This document shows positions 24,918 to 34,422 of a DNA stretch of 64,000 nt, one piece after another. The notes beneath the pieces are model-generated. The model saw nothing but the letters and a program-made list of their open reading frames with translations. It was not told the origin of the DNA and did not search any database. The first letter of the stretch is position 1; the number at the start of each line of letters is the position of its first letter. This DNA comes from an uncultured Chryseobacterium sp. (lineage in GTDB: Bacteria > Bacteroidota > Bacteroidia > Flavobacteriales > Weeksellaceae), in the NCBI GenBank assembly GCA_913776245.1, contig CAJYLO010000017.1, forward strand, positions 147,184-211,183. Reading direction: 5' to 3'. The position numbers and the translations under genes were made by a program.

Positions 24918-26783
24918 ATGAATAAAGATCTTAATTTACTTATTAACCATTGTTTAACAACCCACACAACTCAATTTAGTTCAACGAATACTGTTGTCAC
25001 AAAAGAATTACTCGATTCTGGAGTTCTTACAAAAATTGAAAGTGAAACTTTAGAAGTATATGAGATTAATGTTTACTCAGATTTTTTTAATGAGAAACTT
25101 TTAGTATACTCTGAAAATATTTTGGGTAAAAAAGTGCCTTCAAATTTACCTGATGCTTATCAATTTGTAGATGACTTCTTTAATAAGATTAGAACATATA
25201 ATGGAAATTATCATTGGAGTGGGGCTAGAGAAATAGTTCAAGGCTTATTATCCTACATATTGAAAAATTTTTTGGAAAATGGTCTAGATATTCATGAAAT
25301 CTTTAATATTTTAGAAAAAGAGGAGGAACGAAAGCCACACATTATAGATTTTAGATTGTCCTATTTGTTTGCAATCTCAAAATTTGCAAGTTTAAGTGAT
25401 TTAAAAAAATGTATAATAGAACTTGCTAACTCCTCCAAAAATTATGAAGCTGATGCTTTTGTAGGAGATTTACCTAGATTAAATCCCAATTTGGCGATAG
25501 AATTATATAATTCTGTACTTGAGGAAGGCACTGATATGAAACATTTTTTTTTGGCGAAAATACTATACAATTTTATAAATATTGATGTAGACTTTGTTTT
25601 TGAAGAAGCAAAAAAAATATTTGTGAGCTTACCCACTACAGCTCTATTTATTTTTGGCAGAATACCATTTAACACTGAGGCCGATATCATAGAAGTTGAT
25701 AAGATTGTAGATAATTCAAAATTTTCCGGTGATCAGATTTCTGAATACAGCTACTTTCTCTGCAAGCTTATAATGAATAAATCTACACCAGAACTGATAA
25801 AGAATAAATATTTTGAAAGATTAAGTGAATTAATAGTGTCAACCGAAGACAATATTTTAAATGCAGTTTTTCATACTATTACTTTTCATCTAAAAGATAA
25901 CGATGAAGAAAAATATAAATTACTCCATCAATATTTGTCAAGGACACAAAATTTTTCAGTAATACAAAGTTTCTTTCACAATTTTAGCGAGCCAAAATAT
26001 TTGTTCCACCTCATGGTCATGACATCTACTACAACAGGATGGCGCTCTGCTACTGAACTTTATGATAGTGCGTTGCAAAATTTTTGGAATATCAACAATG
26101 AAGAGATGGAGCGTTGTACATATGAGCTATTTAACAGTAGAAAGCACAGTTTATTAGGTGTGCAAGTAATAATGTCCGGTAATTCCAAACCATATAATAT
26201 TGACTTAAAAAAATCAACAAATATTCAGCAACTAAATGCGATTGTGGCTTGTTGTAAATATCCAATCTTTTTTGAATTACTTCTGCCGTTAATCTTACCA
26301 TTGAGAAACTCCAAATCAAGTAAAATTAGGGATTGTTTAATTTCACAATTATCAATATTGATAAAAGAAGCATATGGTAAACCATTATATGAGTTGATTG
26401 AATCACAAATCACAAAGTCTAAAGCTGATAAGAAATTTTTAGAAAAAATGCATATTGCATTAGATGAATACCTGATTGATAAAGTTGAGCGAGAAAGTAT
26501 AAATGAATTTAATCCTTATTTAAATGAGGATGAACACTTGAACTTATATTATAAGTTACAAAATGAAAGTCAATCTAAAGCTAGCAAAAACGCTGATAAA
26601 AAATCAATATTTGGTCAGTTTGCAAGCACCAAAATTATTGTGAGAGGTAACTCTTTTAAGATAGGAGATAAAGAAATTAATCCACTGGGAAAAGTAAGTG
26701 TTAGTGCGATTATTGATAAGAGGGCTTACAAGGATCCCGAAGCTTTTGAAATGTCTTTAAATAATTTTGAAAATGGAAATTAG
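24918..26783 (+). CDS. Large alpha-helical protein of unknown function
   Basis: I do not recognise this 621-aa protein. It is almost wholly helical, with repeating Leu/Ile-rich helices of HEAT or TPR-like spacing through residues 100-520 and a small beta-rich end (about 590-621) containing FASTKIIVRGNSFKIGDKEI. No signal peptide, membrane segment or nuclease motif. It starts 26 bases after the ATPase and overlaps the next gene by 11 bases, so it is probably co-transcribed with both and may act as a scaffold or sensor for the nuclease that follows. Confidence 0.6.
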   Translation: MNKDLNLLINHCLTTHTTQFSSTNTVVTKELLDSGVLTKIESETLEVYEINVYSDFFNEKLLVYSENILGKKVPSNLPDAYQFVDDFFNKIRTYNGNYHWSGAREIVQGLLSYILKNFLENGLDIHEIFNILEKEEERKPHIIDFRLSYLFAISKFASLSDLKKCIIELANSSKNYEADAFVGDLPRLNPNLAIELYNSVLEEGTDMKHFFLAKILYNFINIDVDFVFEEAKKIFVSLPTTALFIFGRIPFNTEADIIEVDKIVDNSKFSGDQISEYSYFLCKLIMNKSTPELIKNKYFERLSELIVSTEDNILNAVFHTITFHLKDNDEEKYKLLHQYLSRTQNFSVIQSFFHNFSEPKYLFHLMVMTSTTTGWRSATELYDSALQNFWNINNEEMERCTYELFNSRKHSLLGVQVIMSGNSKPYNIDLKKSTNIQQLNAIVACCKYPIFFELLLPLILPLRNSKSSKIRDCLISQLSILIKEAYGKPLYELIESQITKSKADKKFLEKMHIALDEYLIDKVERESINEFNPYLNEDEHLNLYYKLQNESQSKASKNADKKSIFGQFASTKIIVRGNSFKIGDKEINPLGKVSVSAIIDKRAYKDPEAFEMSLNNFENGN

Positions 26784-28542
26784 AAATTTAATAGTTAAAG
26801 AATATTTAGAATCGCTAACCGAAAAAGATGAATTGAATAAAATATTTCCAATTCTCTTGGAAGCTCAAGGATTCGAAATTTTAACTAAACCAACTGAAAA
26901 TTTAGGACTTAAAGAATATGGAAAAGATATAGTTGCTATTGGCGATGATCCTGAAGATAGTATAAAGAAAAGATTTTATTTTGAATTAAAAGGTGGTGAT
27001 GATAGAAATATAACTGAAAAAAAGTTTTATGGAAAAGACGGTATTCAGGATTCGCTTTCTCAAGCGACATACAATCCTTTTTTATCAGCATATCCTCAAT
27101 TTGATAAACTCCCGTTGAAGGTGGTTATTGTTCATAATGGTACAATTGAAGGTAAAATTCAAAGTACATTAGAGGGGATGTTTTTAATTCTAGAAAAATC
27201 TCTACATGAAACATCTTTCGAACGATGGGATATTTCAAGATTAACTAAAATATTCACTGAAAACCTTTTCAACGCTTATCTTTTGACAGATGATGTTAAT
27301 GTAAGATTGTTCAATAAAACTCTGATAAATCTCGATGCGGATGAACATGTTTCAGTTGAGTTTGTAAAATTGTTAGAGAACTTGTTGTCAGTATTTCAAT
27401 TTGATAAGAAAAAGCTTCGTACAAATAGAAATAATCAGATGATATTTGAGACTTTTAAGTTAATCTCGTTCATCGTTTTTACTGAGTCAAAAAGATATAA
27501 CAATTTAAATATTGCCAAGAAATACGTGCTGTGCTTGTTGATTAAAGTTTGGCATTGGACACTTAAAAATAAACTTGAAGAAAATAAATTCGCTTTAAAG
27601 TACTTTGAGCAATTATATCAGTTTTACTTTAATGAAGTTTTGTTAGATTATTTTGAAAAGACCTTACCAATTGCGCTTAAGAAAGACGGTCTTTATTTTG
27701 AGAACGGTGGAATGTATGAGGAAATTGGATATAATCTCAGATCATTTGATTTTTTGGAGTTTTATGTGATTTATATTAAATATTGTTTAACGAGCAATAA
27801 TAATATTTATAATAAAGAAGGTACAAGACTGATGTTAGCTGAAATTATAAATCAAAATAGAGTTTGTATGAAGCCTTTGCTTGATTATCATTCTAATATT
27901 ATTTGTTCTGTTATTAATTTATTTATAGAGTTAGATGACTTAGAAAGTGCGAGAAACTATTTAAGGGTTACAATTAGTAATTTACGCAGAAGAAAAGCAG
28001 AAAATAATTTTTTACCTGATGCTAACAATAGTATTGAGAATGTTATTAAATTTAAAATGACTGGGACAAAACCTATCTTTTATTCTGATTCTACATCCCC
28101 ACTTTTGGCGACGATATTTATCTACATTGCTATTTTAAACCTAGAAAAAGAATATAAGGAATTACGAGAATTCGTTATACAAAAACAGATTGACCTTGGC
28201 TATTTTGTTCCACATTTTGGAATTAATTCTATTTCAAAACATCTAATTGAAGATGTTGAAAATGATTTTGAAGAACAATTATTTTCAAAACCCTTTTTTA
28301 ATGAAGGCTATCAACGAGACCTATCATTGAAAAAAATCGATTATTCAAATTTTAATATGAATGGGGATTTGAGTTTTGACGAGTTTAAAAAATATGTACT
28401 TAGTTCAAAAGATGAGTTTGAATATTCTTATAGAACTGATAATGCTGGATTTTCATTGATGAAAGATTTAGTTCATGTGTATTTTCTAATGCCATATTTT
28501 CCAGATACATGGAAAGGATATGTTGAGAAATTAATTATCTAG
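26773..28542 (+). CDS. PD-(D/E)XK nuclease domain fused to helical repeats
   Basis: A 589-aa protein with an N-terminal Mrr/PD-(D/E)XK-like domain: after FPILLEAQGFEILTKPTEN comes YGKDIVAIGDD (Asp52) and RFYFELKGGDD (Glu71, Lys73), the catalytic trio, then a conserved KVVIVHNGTIEG strand. The remaining about 430 residues are helical and may fold like the partner gene upstream. ATG 26773 is preferred to TTG 26767. Likely a DNA-cutting effector guided or restrained by the upstream helical protein. Whether the pair belongs to the MBL/protease/ATPase system or forms a separate two-gene system is open. Confidence 0.68.
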   Translation: MEIRNLIVKEYLESLTEKDELNKIFPILLEAQGFEILTKPTENLGLKEYGKDIVAIGDDPEDSIKKRFYFELKGGDDRNITEKKFYGKDGIQDSLSQATYNPFLSAYPQFDKLPLKVVIVHNGTIEGKIQSTLEGMFLILEKSLHETSFERWDISRLTKIFTENLFNAYLLTDDVNVRLFNKTLINLDADEHVSVEFVKLLENLLSVFQFDKKKLRTNRNNQMIFETFKLISFIVFTESKRYNNLNIAKKYVLCLLIKVWHWTLKNKLEENKFALKYFEQLYQFYFNEVLLDYFEKTLPIALKKDGLYFENGGMYEEIGYNLRSFDFLEFYVIYIKYCLTSNNNIYNKEGTRLMLAEIINQNRVCMKPLLDYHSNIICSVINLFIELDDLESARNYLRVTISNLRRRKAENNFLPDANNSIENVIKFKMTGTKPIFYSDSTSPLLATIFIYIAILNLEKEYKELREFVIQKQIDLGYFVPHFGINSISKHLIEDVENDFEEQLFSKPFFNEGYQRDLSLKKIDYSNFNMNGDLSFDEFKKYVLSSKDEFEYSYRTDNAGFSLMKDLVHVYFLMPYFPDTWKGYVEKLII

Positions 28543-28737
28543 ATTTTAATACAGTTTATACGATTAATATAAATTCCTAACAAATGCAACAAATTTTGAA
28601 AATAAAGTATGTTTGTGGTCTTTAAAATCAGTTTCAAATGCTAAAAGATATTAATACAAGAATTGATTGAAAGATATGCAAAACGACACACCAAAATAAA
28701 TTAAACTTAGAATTGAATAAAAAATGGCAAAAATATA

Positions 28738-28869
28738 ATGAAACAAACACAGCTCTTTCAGGAGAATTCTTCGTTGTGGCCGAATTTTTACGGCCAAGAT
28801 TGGAAAAAATTAACTAGTATTACAGAACATAAATATCTTGGAATTAGAAAGAATTCAAAGCGCCCTTGA
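28738..28869 (+). CDS. Possible 43-aa leader ORF before the PD-(D/E)XK gene
   Basis: ATG 28738 opens MKQTQLFQENSSLWPNFYG and ends 32 bases inside the next gene in another frame. It spans an inverted repeat GGCCG-AATTTTTA-CGGCC at 28778-28795. It could couple translation to the following TTG start or could be chance. Confidence 0.2.
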   Translation: MKQTQLFQENSSLWPNFYGQDWKKLTSITEHKYLGIRKNSKRP

Positions 28870-30088
28870 TTTGAGCAGCTCTCTTGAAAAGAGAACGCAG
28901 CAAAACCATGGGGAGTTGTTTGCACTACTTTTAGATTTTAATAATGTCTACGAGATTGAAAGTGAAAAATTACCTTATCACATTAATCTTATTGATGAAC
29001 TGCACGCGGACGAAAACGCGCACAGTCGCATTTTTGCAAAATTATTGCGGTACAAAGAAAATAGTCGGTTTCTATTCTTAGAAAGTTTTCTACACGACTT
29101 ATGTGGTTTTGAAATGAATGTTCTAAATCCAAGAGTAGAAAAAGTAGATTCTTGTGGGCGGATTGATATTCCTATTTTCGATACAAATTATGTTGTCCTA
29201 ATAGAAAATAAAGTCACCGATAAAGCACCGGATCAAAATACTATAGCTGGTGGACAATTGGCAAGATATATAGAGACCGTTAAAAATAGTTATAAAAGAA
29301 ATGAAGAAGATATTTTTGTGATTTACACTCCAAAATATAGCAGAGAACCTTCAGACGACTGTTGGATAAACAAAGATGGTTTATCATATAAAGACAGTTT
29401 TAAGTTGCGGTTTAAGTCTATTTCGTACAGAGATGATATTTATAACTGGCTCAAAGAAAAATCATTAGGATTTAAAGATAAAGATATTTATTTACAAAGT
29501 GCAATTACACAATACATCGACCATCTCGAAGGATTATTTAGCTTGCGAACAATAAACAAAACTATGAATATGAAGTTACATGACTTTCTAAAAGAACAAT
29601 TAAACTTACAGGATGATAACCCGTATGAAGCAATTGAAATTTTATCGCAGAAAGAGAGTGAATTAAATAACGCCATGGCACAGATACAACTTTTAAAAGT
29701 TGATTACCGCAGAAAAATTGTGGTTGAAAAATTTAAAGAATGGAAAGAGGAACTCAAATTAGACTTTCGCGATTTAAGAATTGTGGAAGATGACCACACA
29801 ACTAGAAATGAGTTAATTAATTTTGGAGTTGTAATAACGGTAGAGGAGAAAAAGTTTTCTGTACTTATGGAGTGTGATATAAGAGAAAAAATAAATTTGT
29901 ATTTTGGGATTAGCCCTATATACACTGGTTTTGATAAATATGAAATTCCGGATTCATTACAAACAATACTTACCAATAACGGGTTAGGTGAACCAGAAAA
30001 ATATTGGTATGGATGGAGACATACATTATTATCAAATGGTTATGATGATCTAAAAGATCTCATTAAGCAAATTTGCGCTGTAGCTTAA
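28838..30088 (+). CDS. PD-(D/E)XK nuclease superfamily protein
   Basis: A 416-aa protein of the PDDEXK_4-like family. The core lies at about 105-150: CGRIDIPIFDTNYVVLIENK gives the Asp and the E-N-K, followed by QLARYIETV. N-terminal HADENAHSRIFAKLL is a usual family motif, and the C-terminal half is a dimerisation-like domain. No ATG is available near the N-terminus: an in-frame stop lies 30 bases upstream and TTG 28838 is the only common start codon. Probably an orphan defence nuclease. The poor start, or a lost upstream frame, is worth noting. Confidence 0.75.
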   Translation: MELERIQSALDLSSSLEKRTQQNHGELFALLLDFNNVYEIESEKLPYHINLIDELHADENAHSRIFAKLLRYKENSRFLFLESFLHDLCGFEMNVLNPRVEKVDSCGRIDIPIFDTNYVVLIENKVTDKAPDQNTIAGGQLARYIETVKNSYKRNEEDIFVIYTPKYSREPSDDCWINKDGLSYKDSFKLRFKSISYRDDIYNWLKEKSLGFKDKDIYLQSAITQYIDHLEGLFSLRTINKTMNMKLHDFLKEQLNLQDDNPYEAIEILSQKESELNNAMAQIQLLKVDYRRKIVVEKFKEWKEELKLDFRDLRIVEDDHTTRNELINFGVVITVEEKKFSVLMECDIREKINLYFGISPIYTGFDKYEIPDSLQTILTNNGLGEPEKYWYGWRHTLLSNGYDDLKDLIKQICAVA

Positions 30089-30310
30089 TAACTTTTCAGT
30101 GAAAATAAAACGAAAATAAATAAGGTAAAGTAGGTTTGATGAAGTCATTTTCAAAAATGATTATAAAATATATTCTTTAGATTTATTTTGTACCTAATAA
30201 TTACTTGTACCTTTAAACTAATTTAGTCTTAAATAAACCACAATTGTGAGAAAATTTATATAAAAACATGTTAAATCCTTCTGTTAGATTTTAAAATTAA
30301 AAAAACGAAA

Positions 30311-31096
30311 ATGCCATTATCAGTTTGTCAAACATTTACTGTCTGCTCTAAAGAAATATTGAAGTGGCAGAATAAACAAGAAGCCGTAAATGAAGAATCA
30401 ATATCAGATTGGTTTCTTTATAAACTAAACGACTTAAATGAGAATATTAGATCCATTCAGTTTAATAGAATTCAGGAAGCCAGAATGACCGGTGCTGATT
30501 TTGAATTATGGGTAATTGGGCACACAATAACTCATAGATTTAGAATCCAAGCTAAGAGATTACGTAGAGGAAAAGACCATTACTATGGAATAGCATATAC
30601 TAATGAACATGGAAGACAAATCGAAAAACTATTGCATGAAGCAAATATCAAAAATTATATTCCATTATATGCCTTCTATAATGATGAAAATTTAGATAAT
30701 AGATGTAATTACAAGATAAAAGATGAAGGTGTGTTTGTATCTAGCGCGCAAGAATTGTATGATCAGATAATAAATAAAGTTAAGGAGTATGTTTCATCTG
30801 AAACATTAATTTCAATGTCTATTCCTGTAAGCTGTTTGTTTTGTTGTCCTCTTGCAAATGGAAATTTTGACAATTTCTTTCAAAATTATTTTCAACCTTC
30901 TTTCCATAATCAAAATAAAAATGGTCAGTATGATACATTTAATCTTCCTAATTATATAAATTCAATTCTACGAGAAAATAATGAAGTGATTCAGAAATGG
31001 TTTTTCCAAGAATTCAAAGAAATAACCGAAGAAGTATCAGGAGTTATTGTTGTTGATTTACGAAGTAAAAATAGAAGTAATAAAAATAGAGAATGA
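30311..31096 (+). CDS. DUF6615 family protein
   Basis: A 261-aa protein of the DUF6615 family, of unknown role. The marks are ESISDWFLYKLNDLN, FNRIQEARMTGADFELWVIG and RFRIQAKRLRRGKDHYYGI; the spacing D/E-x-W followed by Q-A-K resembles a PD-(D/E)XK nuclease core in which Gln replaces the usual Glu. It stands alone in the last part of the island, with AT-rich DNA on both sides, and is a typical defence-island orphan. Confidence 0.7.
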   Translation: MPLSVCQTFTVCSKEILKWQNKQEAVNEESISDWFLYKLNDLNENIRSIQFNRIQEARMTGADFELWVIGHTITHRFRIQAKRLRRGKDHYYGIAYTNEHGRQIEKLLHEANIKNYIPLYAFYNDENLDNRCNYKIKDEGVFVSSAQELYDQIINKVKEYVSSETLISMSIPVSCLFCCPLANGNFDNFFQNYFQPSFHNQNKNGQYDTFNLPNYINSILRENNEVIQKWFFQEFKEITEEVSGVIVVDLRSKNRSNKNRE

Positions 31097-31722
31097 GTGT
31101 ATCTTATGTGGGAATACATTTACGCACAATTAAAATCCAATAACATCTTAATGCAGCATCGCTTTATCTTATTGAGATATGCTTACTTCATAATTTTAAA
31201 GATTTATAATACTATATAGTATTATTTGGACTAAGTAAGTCGTTAAATAATACCCTAATGTTATTTATTTCTTTGTATAAGTAGATAAAGTAGTTGATAA
31301 TTTTCATAAAAGACGATTGAAAATGAATCTAACACAAGCAGATTGGCTGAAGATTCAGTGTTCCTTTACCAGTCTGGAGAAAATTTGAACTATTCTTATT
31401 ATAATTCTAATTTTATTTCCGTTATAGAAGTAGATGAAAATTGAGGTGTACTGGCGAAATCTATCTATTATCACTCTTGCATTCGGGAAATGTTAAATAT
31501 TTAGTTTACTGCAAGTTACAAGGTTTAAGGTGTACAGAAGTAATACAAATGTATTTTTAAATTTATCGTCAAAAATTGTAAAAAATTGGTTTACAATTGT
31601 TTAGTGCGAAGAGATTCGTGCGGAAAAGTAGAAAAAAAAGATGTTGCAGCATCTTAATCGTGTACCACTTTTGTACATTTTGTATTGTGTAAACTACCAT
31701 TAATAAACACTTCTATAGATAC
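31097..31722. other. Right-end non-coding part of the island
   Basis: No supportable gene in this stretch. It contains elements like those at the left end: AAGGTGTAC at 31527-31535, CGTGTACC at 31659-31666 and TTGTACA at 31671-31677, followed by attR. Read as arm-type sites for the integrase. AT content is very high and a few short frames are broken. Confidence 0.55.
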
Positions 31723-31736
31723 TGTATCGGGAAATA
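31723..31736. repeat. attR core
   Basis: TGTATCGGGAAATA, identical to the copy at the mnmE 3' end. The next bases form TAG, the likely original mnmE stop. Genes beyond this point are ordinary chromosomal ones. Confidence 0.88.
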
Positions 31737-31892
31737 GTTAAACATACAAAAGTTAATACTTGCAAAAAAATGTCTTACCCTCGTCAAAGATACATTCTGG
31801 CTTACTTTAACAAATATTTATAAACTCTATAACCTTTCTCGGCATTATATTTTCTTTGAGAATGACATATTAACACCAAAAAAATAAATATT

Positions 31893-32441
31893 ATGTCAAA
31901 GAAAGTAGCCATACTGGCAACCCACGGATTCGAAGAAAGTGAATTAAGTTCTCCAAAAGAACATCTTGAACAGCAAGGATGGACGGCGCACATCGTCAGC
32001 CCGAAATCTGGAACTATTAAAGCCTGGGCAGAAAAAGATTGGGGCCGGGAATATGATGTAGACAAAACGCTGGATGAAGTTTCTGCTTCTGATTATGATG
32101 CGTTGGTACTGCCTGGTGGCGTTATCAACCCGGATCAGTTAAGGACCAATAAGAAAGCGATATCATTTGTGCAGGATTTTTTCCAGCAGCATAAACCTGT
32201 AGCTGCCATTTGTCACGGGCCTCAAATCCTGATAAGTGCCAACGCTGTAGAGGGAAGAAAAATGACTTCGGTAGAATCTATCAGCATCGATCTGAAAAAT
32301 GCCGGTGCCCAATGGGAAAATAGTGAAGTAGTGGTAGATGAAGGTTTAGTTACCAGCCGAACGCCGGAAGATCTTCCTGCTTTCAATGCGAAAATGGTGG
32401 AAGAAATAAAAGAAGGAAAACACCAAGAGCAAACTTTATAG
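31893..32441 (+). CDS. DJ-1/PfpI family protein (type 1 glutamine amidotransferase-like)
   Basis: A 182-aa cytoplasmic protein of the PfpI/YhbO group: VAILATHGFEESEL holds the conserved Glu, YDALVLPGGVINPDQLR is typical and AICHGPQIL contains the nucleophile Cys in the elbow. Members act as deglycases, chaperones or stress proteases; the precise substrate cannot be told. Single gene with its own terminator. In the island-free chromosome it would follow mnmE. Confidence 0.9.
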   Translation: MSKKVAILATHGFEESELSSPKEHLEQQGWTAHIVSPKSGTIKAWAEKDWGREYDVDKTLDEVSASDYDALVLPGGVINPDQLRTNKKAISFVQDFFQQHKPVAAICHGPQILISANAVEGRKMTSVESISIDLKNAGAQWENSEVVVDEGLVTSRTPEDLPAFNAKMVEEIKEGKHQEQTL

Positions 32442-32460
32442 ATTTTCAAAAAATAATAAA

Positions 32461-32498
32461 ACAAAACAGCCCGGAAAATATTTCCCGGGCTGTTTTGT
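32461..32498. terminator. Strong bidirectional terminator
   Basis: ACAAAACAGCCCGG, short loop, CCGGGCTGTTTTGT: a 14-bp stem with a T-run on one side and an A-run on the other. It ends the PfpI gene and may also serve the reverse gene beyond it. Confidence 0.9.
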
Positions 32499-32585
32499 TG
32501 CATAAAAAATCATCGACAAGAATTTATTTCAATTTTCTTATCGATGATTATAATTATAAACGTTTTTAGTAAATATCTGATCCTA

Positions 32586-32954
32586 TTATATTCGCACTTC
32601 GTTGATACCTAACTGATCAATCAGGTTTTGAAGATGTGCAATATCTTTTAATACTTTCTGATAAGAAGATCTGGCGTATTCTGCAAAAGTATTGCGTTCT
32701 GGCTTTAGGTCAGTTTCAAAAACGCTATTGATTTGCGGCGTTTCTACAATATCATCCTTATAATCATCCAGGCAGGCATCGATAGCGGATTGCTTTTTTT
32801 TGCAAGTTATACGCTCTTTAAGCTTTTTTAGAGAGCTTAACATATAAGGGTTATCATTGTAAGGATTTACAAAACTACTGTTTTCCTGTTCTCCCTGAAA
32901 TATGAAAAAACCGTCTTCTCCGGCCATTTTCAAAAAGTTTTTATCAAATATCAT
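32586..32954 (-). CDS. Hypothetical protein
   Basis: I do not recognise this 122-aa protein. It is soluble and mostly helical, with a Lys-rich centre (LKKLKERITCKKKQSA) and an acidic segment. The conserved-looking ending HLQNLIDQLGINEVRI suggests a real small protein. A longer start at 33026 would add 24 hydrophobic residues without a signal-peptide cut site, so ATG 32954 (MIFDKNFLKMAGED) is preferred. Isolated between two terminators. Confidence 0.6.
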   Translation of the reverse strand: MIFDKNFLKMAGEDGFFIFQGEQENSSFVNPYNDNPYMLSSLKKLKERITCKKKQSAIDACLDDYKDDIVETPQINSVFETDLKPERNTFAEYARSSYQKVLKDIAHLQNLIDQLGINEVRI

Positions 32955-33200
32955 AGTGTGAAAAGGTGTTAAGTTATTATCAAATAATTGAAAGTATTTA
33001 AAAATGATTATCAATTTTAAGACCATAAATTTATTTTATAGCAATGATGAGTGAATTTTTTGAAAAAAGATTGATTTGTTTTTATTATGATTTACGGCCC
33101 TTTAAAGTATTTAATATAAAGTTTTGCCAACAAGGAATTTTATTAATGATTTGGCAGACAAATTGTTACCTCAATTGCAACACACCAAATACTTACTATT

Positions 33201-33830
33201 ATGAAAAATACGGTTTTAAGCCTTATGGCTGTTGCAGCACTAATGTCTTGCAACAAAAAGGAAACAACATCTTTGAACACATCCGGAGACAGCACAATGG
33301 CAACATCTGCGGATTCCGGGAATATGGCAATGGATAGCACCAATATGCCTATGGATTCATCTGCCGCCGCCGCATCAGGTGATGCTACAAAAGGAATGAG
33401 CGCACAGGATAAAAAATTTGCTGACGCTGCTGCAAAAGGTGGAATGATGGAAGTGATGCTCGGAAAGCTGGCGGCTACCAATGCATCGAATGCTGCAGTG
33501 AAGTCGCTTGGACAAATGATGGTTAAAGATCATAGTATGGCTAATGAGGAACTGAAAAAATGGGCGGCATCAGCTAAGTATAGCTTGCCTGCAGCAATGG
33601 ATGCAGATCAGCAAAAAATGTATGATGATCTCAAGTCTAAAAAAGGAGCTGATTTTGATAAGGCTTATACCGAACTAATGGTTAATGATCACAAAAAAGA
33701 TATAGCAGAGTTTAAAGAGGAAGCGACAAACGGAACAGATGCGTCCCTGAAAGCATTTGCAGGAAAAACAGTTCCGACGCTGGAACACCATCTTATGGAA
33801 TCAGAACAAGCATGGAAAGCAGTTAAATAA
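33201..33830 (+). CDS. DUF4142 lipoprotein
   Basis: A 209-aa lipoprotein: MKNTVLSLMAVAALMSCNKK has a lipobox ending at Cys17. A Ser/Ala/Met-rich linker (20-65) leads to the DUF4142 four-helix bundle, ferritin-like in topology (FADAAAKGGMMEVMLGKLA, MMVKDHSMANEELKK, VNDHKKDIAEF, TVPTLEHHL). His/Glu spacing hints at metal or redox binding, but function is unknown; the family is often induced by stress in Bacteroidota. Own terminator downstream. Confidence 0.88.
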   Translation: MKNTVLSLMAVAALMSCNKKETTSLNTSGDSTMATSADSGNMAMDSTNMPMDSSAAAASGDATKGMSAQDKKFADAAAKGGMMEVMLGKLAATNASNAAVKSLGQMMVKDHSMANEELKKWAASAKYSLPAAMDADQQKMYDDLKSKKGADFDKAYTELMVNDHKKDIAEFKEEATNGTDASLKAFAGKTVPTLEHHLMESEQAWKAVK

Positions 33831-33846
33831 AATAGCATACAAGATT

Positions 33847-33879
33847 AAAAAAATTGAGCAGTGATGCTCAATTTTTTTT
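33847..33879. terminator. Terminator between DUF4142 and the Lrp gene
   Basis: AAAAAAATTGAGCA, loop GTGA, TGCTCAATTTTTTT. The symmetric A/T runs let it end both converging genes. Confidence 0.9.
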
Positions 33880-33893
33880 ATATACACACAGTA

Positions 33894-34358
33894 TTATTTA
33901 ATGAGGTCTAGATCCGGCTGTGCATACTTATGGACTTTCATATACAGTGTTGTCTTGGTCTGGAATACACCTTCAATTTTAGCAATTTTCTGATTGACAA
34001 GCTGATGCAGCTGCTCATTATTCTTGCTCATAATATCGACCTCGATGTCGAATTCTCCTGCAGTATTGGCAAGGAAACTAACTTCGGGCATCTTCAAAAG
34101 TGTACTGATAACATCCGGAATCATCTTAGCAGGCCGCACGGATACTGCAATATTCGCATAGGCATTAAAACCAACATTCTGAGGATTAATCCGTCCTACA
34201 ATCTGGATCGTTTTTTCATCAATCAGCTTGGTGACCCTGCTTCGCACATTACTGATTGATACTTTAAGTTTATCAGCTATTTCCGTAAAAGAAGCGCGTC
34301 CGTCCCTTTGGAGCTCTTTTAGAATCAGGAAATCGATATCATCCAGCTTATTTTCCAT
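33894..34358 (-). CDS. Lrp/AsnC family transcription regulator
   Basis: A 154-aa regulator: N-terminal HTH (DIDFLILKELQRDGRASFTEIADKL, then VSISNVRSRVTKLIDE) and C-terminal RAM ligand-binding domain (about 65-145). It is transcribed away from the pyrimidine degradation cluster, which begins 140 bases off on the other strand, so it is the likely regulator of that cluster, sensing an amino acid or a pathway intermediate such as beta-alanine. The ligand is inferred. Confidence 0.9.
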   Translation of the reverse strand: MENKLDDIDFLILKELQRDGRASFTEIADKLKVSISNVRSRVTKLIDEKTIQIVGRINPQNVGFNAYANIAVSVRPAKMIPDVISTLLKMPEVSFLANTAGEFDIEVDIMSKNNEQLHQLVNQKIAKIEGVFQTKTTLYMKVHKYAQPDLDLIK

Positions 34359-34422
34359 TGGTAATAAATTTTACACAAAAATACATAAATTTTGCAAATT
34401 TTTTAGAATCGTTATAAATTAT

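Larger units (their letters stand above)
2603..31736. mobile_element. 29-kb integrative genomic island in mnmE
   Basis: Bounded by the 14-bp att repeat and starting with a tyrosine recombinase gene. Content: integrase, excisionase-like HTH protein, VirE-type ATPase, toprim protein, winged-helix protein, then defence genes (HNH nuclease, sigma/dead-Cas12f pair, type I RM, ABC-three-component-like operon, PD-(D/E)XK proteins). I see no relaxase, type IV secretion, capsid or terminase gene. It therefore resembles a satellite or integrative element with its own replication genes rather than a conjugative element or a complete prophage. The mnmE (trmE/thdF) 3' end is also the site used by Salmonella genomic island 1, a case of convergent or conserved target choice. 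Confidence 0.88.

Noticed and set aside
31097-31722. Degenerate genes in the right island end
   Set aside because: Short frames such as the one near 31323 stop quickly and match nothing I know.
2603-31736. Integrative conjugative element or complete prophage
   Set aside because: No relaxase, coupling protein, type IV secretion, capsid, portal or terminase gene is seen.
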